A stretch of DNA of 14,578 nucleotides from Gammaproteobacteria bacterium (GTDB lineage Bacteria > Pseudomonadota > Gammaproteobacteria > Steroidobacterales > Steroidobacteraceae). Shown piece after piece: positions 7,647-12,975 of this stretch. The notes beneath the pieces were generated by a model, which was not told where the DNA came from, did not search any database, and saw nothing but the letters and a program-made list of their open reading frames with translations. How positions within the stretch are numbered: the first letter of the stretch is position 1; the number at the start of each line of letters is the position of its first letter. The DNA lies in NCBI GenBank assembly GCA_009923475.1, contig RFTM01000009.1:1-14578 (forward strand). Reading direction: 5' to 3'. Position numbers and translations under genes: made by a program.

Positions 7647-8138
7647 TCAGCCGAGCAGCCAGCTGATCGCGAACACGCCGAGCATCACGAACACCAGCGC
7701 GACCTTGGTGAGCGTGCCGACGGCAAGGCCGACCCAGGTGCCGACGCCGACGCGGGTCGCGACATCCAACTGGCGGCGTGCCCAGTACTCGCCGATCACC
7801 GCCCCGGCGAACGGCCCGAGGGCCAGCCCTGCGAACCCGAAGGGCAGCGCCGCCAGCGTGCCGAGCGCCGAACCCCACAGCGCGGAGCGGCTGGCGCCAA
7901 CCCGTTGCGCACCGAAGAGGCTGCCCAAGATGTCAGCCGCGAACGCCAGCGCCGTCAGCACGCCGAGCACCACCAGCGTGGGCCACCCGATGCGCGTGAA
8001 GTCGTCGATGGAGGCGGCCACCAGCATGCCACCGAACACGGCGATCACGCCGGGCACGCCCGGCAGCACCAGCCCGATGACGCCGATGAGCATCAAGGCA
8101 CCCGCGATCAACCAGAGCACGACCGGATCGAGCGTCAT
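7647..8138 (-). CDS. DUF456 family small integral membrane protein
   Basis: A 163-residue inner-membrane protein rich in Gly, Ala, Leu and Val. Hydrophobic segments lie at about residues 7-42, 54-75, 88-116 and 131-162. The first is a re-entrant-like pair with IGLVLPGVPGVIAVFGGMLV, a pattern typical of DUF456. The family's function is unknown. ATG 8138 is the only good start; the Shine-Dalgarno is weak (GGTGAT). It is convergent with ahpF and lies 76 bases downstream of the epimerase gene on the same strand, so it may be read through from it. The spacer between it and the epimerase contains the second copy of the 23-base repeat, suggesting that its present neighbour is recent. Confidence 0.82.
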   Translation of the reverse strand: MTLDPVVLWLIAGALMLIGVIGLVLPGVPGVIAVFGGMLVAASIDDFTRIGWPTLVVLGVLTALAFAADILGSLFGAQRVGASRSALWGSALGTLAALPFGFAGLALGPFAGAVIGEYWARRQLDVATRVGVGTWVGLAVGTLTKVALVFVMLGVFAISWLLG

Positions 8139-8142
8139 GTCA

Positions 8143-8208
8143 TCACCGCAGCGATGTCGTGAGGGCGATGCCGTGAGCGCGGTCGTTGACGATCACGAGT
8201 CGCATCAT
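8143..8208 (-). pseudogene. Possible remnant of a 2Fe-2S subunit gene start
   Basis: A 21-codon open frame begins MMRLVIVND, and its first bases match the start of the 2Fe-2S subunit gene (MMRLQVNG). The identity covers the ribosome binding site and ATGATGCGACTC, then resumes at GTCAACG after a three-base offset, before decaying to a stop at 8143-8145. It is best read as a scar of an ancestral junction rather than a functional peptide gene. An alternative is a conserved translation-initiation segment copied on its own. Confidence 0.45.
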
Positions 8209-8219
8209 CGTCGCTCACC
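8197..8219 (-). repeat. 23-base direct repeat, copy 2 (over the epimerase stop)
   Basis: It matches 5215-5237 at 22 of 23 positions in the same orientation. Its GGTGAG contains the TGA stop of the epimerase gene, and its ATGATG would start an IorA-like frame six bases later. The arrangement looks like a normal operon junction (stop, ribosome binding site, start) that has lost the downstream gene. Confidence 0.9.
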
Positions 8220-9426
8220 GCGTGGGAGTTGCCGGGGCCTTCTTGCCTGATTCCGCCGGACCAGGCACGGCCCGCGCCTTCCATGCGGCCAGCACCTCGG
8301 CCTCGCGTTCGGGCTTGATGCCTGCACGCAGGGGGGCGTTGCGACGCTCCTCGGGCTGGGCCGCGAACCAGGCCCGTGTCGCCCCGACCGTATCGGCGAG
8401 GCTGCGGAAAGTGAGCTGCGCAGCGACCGCCTTCGCGTTGCTGCGCGTATGGAAGCCGGCCATCTCGCCCTGCCCCGGCATCCAGACCGGCATGTCGCCC
8501 CAGGGACTGACGTTCTGTGCCATCAGGAAGTCCGTGGGCACCCAGTGAAGCCGCGCCCCGGCCGTGGTGCTTGCACGGATACCGTAGAGCAAACCGGCCA
8601 TGTCGAGGGCCTCGTCCGGGCCGAAAGCGTTGAAGGCGCCCGTCTTCCCGGCTTCGGCCAGCCGGATCATCCACTCGCCGAGATCGCGCGAATCGATGTA
8701 GCGGACCGGGTCGCGGCCGTCGCCGGGGCAGAGCACGTCGCCGCCCTTTGCCAGACGCATCGGCCAATAGGTGAAACGGTCGGTTTCATCGCCCGGCCCG
8801 ACGATCAGGCCCGGGCGGATGATCGTGGCCAGCGCGCCGAAGTGCTTGAGGGTCTCGGCCTCCGTGGCCGCCTTCAGGCCGGAGAACTTGCTCATGTCGG
8901 CGCGGAGGCTCGCCATCGTCTCCTGCAGCGGATCGCCGGCGAACGACGCCAGCGCCGCATTCTCGTCGTCGCCCGGTGTCGCATTGTCGGCGTAGGCCGA
9001 GAGGCTCGAGACCATCATGTAGCCGCCCACGTGGCCCTTCAGGACGGCGGCGGCATCCCGGATCCAGTGCGGGACACTGCTCGGGTTGTCGATGCAGATG
9101 TCCCAGCGCCGCCCCTTGGCGACCTCGGCGGCAAGGCTCCGGTAGTCGTTGACGTTGCGGTCGCCGAGCAGTTGCTCGACCGTACCCGGCCATTCACGCT
9201 GCCGACGTCCCCGGTTGAAGATCGTCACCTTGTGGCCTCGCGACAGCGCGTAGGCCACCTGATGCGGACCCGTGAGCCCGGTGCCACCGAGGATCAGGAT
9301 GGACAGCTTGCGCGTGGCGTCGCGCGTCGCGCCTTGCGAGGGCGACTGCGCGCGGCCGGCGCCGGCCAGACCGACGGCAGCCGCCAAGGCGCCGAATTTC
9401 AGGACATCACGACGGTCGATGGACAT
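8215..9426 (-). CDS. NAD-dependent epimerase/dehydratase (atypical SDR) with twin-arginine signal
   Basis: A 403-residue extended short-chain dehydrogenase-like protein. It begins MSIDRRDVLKFGALAAAVGL, a twin-arginine export signal ending near GAGRAQ, so it is probably folded with its nucleotide and exported to the periplasm. The Rossmann dinucleotide motif is ILILGGTGLTG (44-53). In the catalytic YxxxK position it has F181-S-G-L-K185, with Phe replacing the acid-base Tyr, so classical SDR chemistry is doubtful. The frame is open upstream to 9468, but ATG 9426 has GGAGGG five bases before it and opens directly into the Tat signal. The C-terminal 60 residues are Pro/Ala/Arg-rich. Related exported proteins are annotated as epimerases with no known substrate. 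It may once have been co-transcribed with the molybdenum hydroxylase genes. Confidence 0.85.
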   Translation of the reverse strand: MSIDRRDVLKFGALAAAVGLAGAGRAQSPSQGATRDATRKLSILILGGTGLTGPHQVAYALSRGHKVTIFNRGRRQREWPGTVEQLLGDRNVNDYRSLAAEVAKGRRWDICIDNPSSVPHWIRDAAAVLKGHVGGYMMVSSLSAYADNATPGDDENAALASFAGDPLQETMASLRADMSKFSGLKAATEAETLKHFGALATIIRPGLIVGPGDETDRFTYWPMRLAKGGDVLCPGDGRDPVRYIDSRDLGEWMIRLAEAGKTGAFNAFGPDEALDMAGLLYGIRASTTAGARLHWVPTDFLMAQNVSPWGDMPVWMPGQGEMAGFHTRSNAKAVAAQLTFRSLADTVGATRAWFAAQPEERRNAPLRAGIKPEREAEVLAAWKARAVPGPAESGKKAPATPTR

Positions 9427-9557
9427 GGCTCCCTCCGCGGTCAGATCGCATGTGGGCAGGACGTTCAAACTATTCCCGACAGTTCAGTCTACTTCATGGG
9501 ACGGCCTTGTGACGGGACCGCGCTGGCCGGCACGGGCGCGCAGCAAGAAGCCGCCCA

Positions 9558-9586
9558 TTGACAACCGTGCGCACGGGCCCGGTAAT
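9558..9586 (+). promoter_or_regulatory. Sigma-70-type promoter with palindromic spacer, giving a leaderless start
   Basis: A perfect -35 TTGACA (9558-9563), a 17-base spacer and a -10 GGTAAT (9581-9586, four of six matches) lie directly ahead of the serine hydrolase gene. The predicted transcription start, seven bases past the -10, falls on the A of its ATG at 9593. The spacer holds a perfect 12-base palindrome, CCGTGCGCACGG (9565-9576), placed where a bound repressor would block RNA polymerase. Confidence 0.55.
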
Positions 9587-9592
9587 CGCGGG

Positions 9593-10720
9593 ATGCGCAT
9601 GCTCATCGCCCCCGTCATCACTGCTATCGCCCTTCTGTCGTCTCCCGTCGCATCCGCGCGACCCGATCCGCTGCAAGCGCTGGCGGACGCGCTGGTCGCG
9701 CGCGACCCGGCGATCCCCAGCGTCGTGATGCGGGCCGTTTCCCCGTCCGCGGGGATCGAGTGGTCCGGTGCAGCCGCCGGCGCGCGGGAAACCGGTCCGA
9801 AACCACTGCTTGAGCGTCCGTTCCGGATCGCGAGCACCACCAAGCTTTTCGTCGGCGCCGCCGTGCTGCGCCTCGTCGAAGACGACAGGCTCGGCCTCGA
9901 GACATCGCTGGAGGGGTTGGTGTCCGCATCGACCCTCGAGGCACTGCGCCGCGGCGGTCACGACCCTGGACGGATCACCCTCCGACATCTGCTCTCGCAC
10001 ACGGCCGGCCTGCCCGACCACACTCAGATGAAGGCCTTCCCGGCAGCGGTCACCACCGACCCGCAGCGTCGTTGGCGAAGGGACGAGCAGATCGCCCTGG
10101 CGATGGACGGCACCCGGCCTGTCGGACAACCCGGAGAGACCTGGTCCTATTCGGACACCGGCTATGTCATCTTGGGAGAAGTGATCGAACGCCGGACGGG
10201 GCAATCGCTGGCGATGGCGATCCGTACGCTGCTGCCACTCGATCAGCTGGGTCTCGCCGACACCTGGTTCGAGACCTTGGAGCCCCCAACCCGCGCCGGC
10301 GGTTCACCGCCACGCCTCGCGCAGTATTTGGGCGATGTCGACATGACCGCCGCGGACCCCTCCTTCGACCTGTGGGGCGGCGGCGGTCTGGTCTCCACGG
10401 TCAAGGACCTCACGATCTTCATGCGCGCGATGCTGGACGGCAAGGTGTTCCGCCACCCCGAAACGCTGCAACTCGCGTTGGCGGCGCCCCGTCCGGTCAA
10501 GGCCGGCGCCGACACAAGGCACGGCCTCATCTTCTTCCACGACCGCTTCGCCGGACACGAATGCGTCGGCCATCCGGGCTTCTGGAATGTCGATCTGGTG
10601 GCCTGCACCGATCTCGACCTCGTGTTGGCGGTCAGCCTGAACCAACCGATCACAAGACAACCCGACGAACGACGCCGACTGGTGACCGATATCGTCACCG
10701 CCGCAGGGAAACCCCGGTGA
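9593..10720 (+). CDS. Exported serine hydrolase, beta-lactamase class C/penicillin-binding-like family
   Basis: A 375-residue periplasmic serine hydrolase. A signal peptide (MRMLIAPVITAIALLSSPVASA, with the cut near residue 22) precedes a beta-lactamase/transpeptidase-like fold. The nucleophile motif is S81-T-T-K84 (FRIASTTKLF). The second motif is Y186-S-D188 (WSYSDTGYVILGEVIE), where many relatives have Tyr-x-Asn. The third is H327-P-G329 (CVGHPGFWN), replacing KTG. RHLLSHTAGLPDH is the other family hallmark. Such proteins act as D-aminopeptidases, esterases or peptidases, and the substrate is not predictable. ATG 9593 has no Shine-Dalgarno and is probably leaderless from the promoter at 9558-9586; the open frame further upstream is unlikely to be translated. 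It is divergent from the Tat epimerase and ends 27 bases before the guaA remnant. Confidence 0.88.
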   Translation: MRMLIAPVITAIALLSSPVASARPDPLQALADALVARDPAIPSVVMRAVSPSAGIEWSGAAAGARETGPKPLLERPFRIASTTKLFVGAAVLRLVEDDRLGLETSLEGLVSASTLEALRRGGHDPGRITLRHLLSHTAGLPDHTQMKAFPAAVTTDPQRRWRRDEQIALAMDGTRPVGQPGETWSYSDTGYVILGEVIERRTGQSLAMAIRTLLPLDQLGLADTWFETLEPPTRAGGSPPRLAQYLGDVDMTAADPSFDLWGGGGLVSTVKDLTIFMRAMLDGKVFRHPETLQLALAAPRPVKAGADTRHGLIFFHDRFAGHECVGHPGFWNVDLVACTDLDLVLAVSLNQPITRQPDERRRLVTDIVTAAGKPR

Positions 10721-10747
10721 CAACGCGCTCGGACGTCCCGGCGCCCC

Positions 10748-10898
10748 TCACTCCCATTCGATCGTCGCCGGCGGCTTGCCGGAAACGTCGTAGACGACGC
10801 GCGAGATGCCAGGCACCTCGTTGACGATCCGGCGCGAGCAGACGTCCAGCAGCTCGTACGGCAGATGCGCCACTGACTTCACGAGCGGTCAGAACACG
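10748..10898 (-). pseudogene. guaA: Decayed 3' end of a second GMP synthase gene
   Basis: The minus strand encodes 40 C-terminal GuaA residues (AHLPYELLD through KPPATIEWE) and a TGA stop at 10748-10750. Over 10751-10870 it matches resident guaA 12979-13098 at 100 of 120 bases and 36 of 40 residues; the four changes are T to V, K to P, I to V and T to S. Further upstream the match resumes weakly at GACTTCAC and GAACACG (10875-10898 versus 13187-13207), implying a deletion of about 84 bases. The rest of the gene is missing, so it is non-functional. Most base differences are synonymous, so it diverged while functional and is likely a xenologous copy rather than a recent duplicate. Confidence 0.9.
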
Positions 10899-10911
10899 CA
10901 GAGCTGACCTG

Positions 10912-11823
10912 CTACGCCACAAATGCGTGACCAAACGCCGTCATAGATAGCGCCTCTGAATCGCCGCGAAACAGCCTGTTCACCGTGCCGGCGGGGAAGT
11001 CAGTGAAAAGCGGCGACGTCGGATCATTCCAGAGCGCGTGCTGCGGCGGCACGAGGGCGATCGCATAGATTGGCTGGAAGTCGGTGACGAAGAGATCCTT
11101 GTAAGCGTAGTCGCCTACAGGACCCAAATTGTAGTAACCGAAACCGTTGTCACGACCCCACTCACACACCGCAAGACAGGCGTATATCCCCGGCGAGCGG
11201 TTGCGATAAGTCTCGTTCCACTGGCAGAAACTGCCGTAGATCTGGTCGTACTTCGGCATCAGGATCGAGACATCGACGAAAACCAGTTCGCCGATCGCGT
11301 CAAAGCAGCGGATAATCAGCACATCAAGGCTACGGACATAATCGAGGAAGCCCTCAATTTCGCCGACTTCGATCTCACATTTCTTAAAGTGCCGGCCACC
11401 CATCTCCAGCATGGCATTGCGATCCAACTTCGACCCAGGGGTGACCACAGTATCCAGCCGGAAATCACGAAATCGCCTTGAAAGCTCACCGAACTTGCGT
11501 GCGCGTCGTGAATCTGTCCAGAACTCTCGCGACCTCAAGTTCACCAGGCCGTATCGGTCGTTTATCGGCACACCGTACTGGCTGTCGGGAGGGACCGCGT
11601 AGACGAGGAGCGGACGCTTGGCACAAGCAATCAGCTCAGCGGAGACATCGATGTATGGACACAGCGCATCCCAGCGAGTGGTGTAGTACGGGATACAGTT
11701 GTGCTCACTGCGGATGCACAAGTTGTTTGAGGTAAAAGTCTGGTAGCCCACCCGATGTACAAGCGCCGGCCTTCGGCCCGGCCCGATCGGCTCGCCTGGA
11801 GGCTGCAACAGCTCCATCTGCAT
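10912..11823 (-). CDS. Arginyltransferase/GNAT-like protein of unknown function
   Basis: A 303-residue protein without a signal peptide that I cannot assign with certainty. Residues 170-246 resemble the C-terminal GNAT-fold half of bacterial aminoacyl-tRNA-protein transferases (ATE/Bpt). IRCFDAIGELVFVDVSILMP is followed by NRSPGIYACLAVCEWGRDNG and YYNLGPVGDYAYKDLF, where those enzymes have a GTY..L...E.A...GL.Y.YLGY....M.YK pattern. The N-terminal third has cysteines at 36, 43 and 55 (LCIRSEHNC, then ALCPYI), loosely recalling the cysteine-bearing N-domain of arginyltransferases. Its ATG overlaps the stop of the YkgJ-like gene (TGATG), so the two are translationally coupled and probably work together. 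An attachment of an amino acid or acyl group to a protein is a reasonable but unproven guess. GC is clearly lower than in the flanks. Confidence 0.7.
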   Translation of the reverse strand: MQMELLQPPGEPIGPGRRPALVHRVGYQTFTSNNLCIRSEHNCIPYYTTRWDALCPYIDVSAELIACAKRPLLVYAVPPDSQYGVPINDRYGLVNLRSREFWTDSRRARKFGELSRRFRDFRLDTVVTPGSKLDRNAMLEMGGRHFKKCEIEVGEIEGFLDYVRSLDVLIIRCFDAIGELVFVDVSILMPKYDQIYGSFCQWNETYRNRSPGIYACLAVCEWGRDNGFGYYNLGPVGDYAYKDLFVTDFQPIYAIALVPPQHALWNDPTSPLFTDFPAGTVNRLFRGDSEALSMTAFGHAFVA

Positions 11824-12251
11824 CAGTCGGACATTCCACTCAGGGGAACGAGCTCGAAATACTCCCTGTCGAAAGCGAAGTTTGCCCGCAGATAGTCGGC
11901 GTCCGTCTTTTCGAGAGCGGCTATTGCGGCCCGCATACGGGCGAGGTGATGCGAGGCTTCGCTGCCCTCATCCGCGAGTTGCCCGAGATACAGCCCCAGC
12001 AGCGGACACTCGCGATCGAAATGGAAAATTTGCTCTTCCGGGTCATATGCGAGCGGGTAGAGGTCGCAGCCGAAAGGCTTGGATTTCCCAAGGGAGCAAC
12101 CCGTGGCCGCAAGGTGGGCGCATCGGCTTTCCACACAAATGGGCTTCAAGGCACGACGCTCCGCAGAGGTCAGATTAACCTCAAGCGGCGGCGCACCATC
12201 GTCTACGTGGCAGCAGCGCTTGCACTCAGCGCATCGGTCAAACAAGGACAC
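11823..12251 (-). CDS. YkgJ-type cysteine-cluster protein (putative Zn or Fe-S binding)
   Basis: A small protein of about 142 residues of the YkgJ/UPF0153 cysteine-cluster type. Counting from GTG 12251, cysteines lie at 7, 10, 13 and 14 (DRCAECKRCCHVDDG), then 39, 44, 52, 62 and 82 (SRCAHLAATGCSLGKSKPFGC and FDRECPLL). The family is thought to bind zinc or an iron-sulfur cluster, and no reaction is established. The frame is open to a TTG at 12296, but that codon lies inside the predicted -10 element and has no ribosome binding site. GTG 12251 has AAGGTGG just upstream and places the first cysteine near the N-terminus as in relatives; GTG 12257 is possible. It overlaps the transferase-like gene by one base. 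It could supply a metal centre or act as a partner for that enzyme. Confidence 0.82.
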   Translation of the reverse strand: MSLFDRCAECKRCCHVDDGAPPLEVNLTSAERRALKPICVESRCAHLAATGCSLGKSKPFGCDLYPLAYDPEEQIFHFDRECPLLGLYLGQLADEGSEASHHLARMRAAIAALEKTDADYLRANFAFDREYFELVPLSGMSD

Positions 12252-12294
12252 GACCACCTTGACTTTCTGGTTGTTTGCGTAGGATCCCCGGAAC

Positions 12295-12303
12295 AATATA
12301 CCA
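12295..12303 (-). promoter_or_regulatory. Extended -10 promoter of the YkgJ/transferase-like operon
   Basis: On the minus strand TGG-TATATT forms an extended -10 (five of six matches to TATAAT) with a predicted start near 12288. Two tandem 11-base repeats occupy the -22 to -44 region immediately upstream, in place of a normal -35 box. Such promoters often depend on an activator bound in this position. Confidence 0.5.
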
Positions 12304-12310
12304 GAAATCT

Positions 12311-12332
12311 ACTTGGGCAATACTTGGGCAAT
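12311..12332 (-). repeat. Tandem 11-base direct repeat (putative operator)
   Basis: The unit ATTGCCCAAGT occurs twice in tandem on the minus strand (plus strand ACTTGGGCAAT at 12311-12321 and 12322-12332). The period is about one helical turn, so two protein subunits would bind the same DNA face. It sits over the -35 region of the YkgJ operon and between the two divergent island transcripts, so it may control both. Confidence 0.6.
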
Positions 12333-12377
12333 ACCTCCACGCCGATCAACTAGCAATTGGCGCCGTGCGCGAGCGAA

Positions 12378-12407
12378 ATGACTTAGGCGCCTGTTTCAGG
12401 TTCTAAT
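12378..12407 (+). promoter_or_regulatory. Candidate promoter of the SET-domain gene
   Basis: A -35 ATGACT (12378-12383; four of six) is separated by 18 bases from a -10 TCTAAT (12402-12407; five of six), with a start expected near 12414. That gives a leader of about 22 bases to the ATG at 12436. The call rests only on the two motifs and the spacing. Confidence 0.35.
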
Positions 12408-12435
12408 CAGACCTCAGCCACTAAGGCGCGAGACC

Positions 12436-12855
12436 ATGGACCGCAATAGAATCGCGAGACATTTGCAGGATGAACTACACTGCCGCATTGGCGTGTCGGG
12501 CCTGCATGGGGTGGGCGTGATCGCTGTCCGCCGCATCCCGAAAGGCACGCGCGTGCTCCGGTCGACGCTCTCGACACGTGACATCAGGATGCCGAAATCG
12601 GCGCTGAACCTGCTACCCGCTGCGACGCGTCGCCTGATCGAAACGTTCTGCGAGCATGACCACCGTTTCTTCTGGCTGCCCCGCGCGGGTCTGAACGCCT
12701 TCAGTCTGTACCAGTATCTGAACCACTCAAAGAAACCCAACGTGATGCTGGTCAAACCCGGTCTATATGTAGCGACAAGCGCGATCCGTGCCGGCGAGGA
12801 ACTGACTCTCGACTACGACCTCACCTTCGGCGAAAAGCATGTCTTTCGGGCATGA
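12436..12855 (+). CDS. SET-domain protein (putative protein lysine methyltransferase)
   Basis: A compact 139-residue protein that is essentially a bare SET domain. Visible motifs are SGLHGVGVIAVRRIPKG near 21-37 (the GxG cofactor-binding start), LNHSKKPNV at 95-103 (the NHS-x-x-PN signature) and AGEELTLDYDL at 119-129, with the conserved Tyr at 127. SET enzymes transfer a methyl group from S-adenosylmethionine to protein lysines. No pre-SET or post-SET zinc cysteines are present, which is usual for short bacterial SET proteins. The ATG has only a weak purine tract upstream. It is transcribed away from the YkgJ/transferase-like pair across a 184-base shared regulatory region. Lower GC than guaA suggests that it arrived with them. 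The methylation target is unknown. Confidence 0.82.
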   Translation: MDRNRIARHLQDELHCRIGVSGLHGVGVIAVRRIPKGTRVLRSTLSTRDIRMPKSALNLLPAATRRLIETFCEHDHRFFWLPRAGLNAFSLYQYLNHSKKPNVMLVKPGLYVATSAIRAGEELTLDYDLTFGEKHVFRA

Positions 12856-12975
12856 TGACCGGCGATCCCGCGCACCGAGGCGCAGCTCGGCCTGATGCTG
12901 ATCCTGCGAAGCCTTCTCAAGGGCTGCGGGGAGACAGTTGCCGGCGCATCGCTGATACCCGATACACCGCCCCGC
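12856..12975. other. Intergenic segment between the SET gene and guaA, probable island edge
   Basis: These 120 bases separate the convergent stops of the SET gene and guaA. GC rises back to the level of the flanks. One plus-strand frame stays open throughout and reads plausibly (RTEAQLGLMLILRSLLKG), but it lacks a start codon and resembles a leftover fragment. An imperfect hairpin, AGCCTT-CTC-AAGGGCT, lies near 12919-12934. No recognisable attachment core was found. Confidence 0.3.

Larger units (their letters stand above)
10748..12975. mobile_element. Probable small genomic island at the guaA 3' end
   Basis: The segment is bounded by two same-orientation copies of the guaA 3' end and holds three accessory genes of lower GC. 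For example, one 60-base line (11101-11160) has 31 G+C, while a guaA line (13021-13080) has 40. The guaA 3' end is an established integration hotspot for genomic islands. No integrase is present, so this could be a deleted island remnant or a homologous replacement event. The exact right edge is not visible; it lies between the SET gene stop (12855) and the guaA stop (12976). Confidence 0.5.

Noticed and set aside
8143..8208. Functional 21-residue peptide gene
   Set aside because: Its resemblance to the 2Fe-2S gene start and its rapid decay suit a rearrangement scar better than a peptide under selection.
9272..9592. Upstream in-frame extension of the serine hydrolase
   Set aside because: It overlaps the divergent epimerase gene and would bury the clear signal peptide that starts at 9593.
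12252..12296. TTG 12296 as the start of the YkgJ-like protein
   Set aside because: It lies in the predicted -10 element, has no ribosome binding site, and adds 15 residues not expected before the first cysteine motif.
10748..12975. A classical integrative element with integrase and short attachment cores
   Set aside because: No recombinase gene is present, and the repeated guaA tract is long and 83 percent identical rather than a short perfect core. A decayed island or a homologous replacement is therefore as likely.
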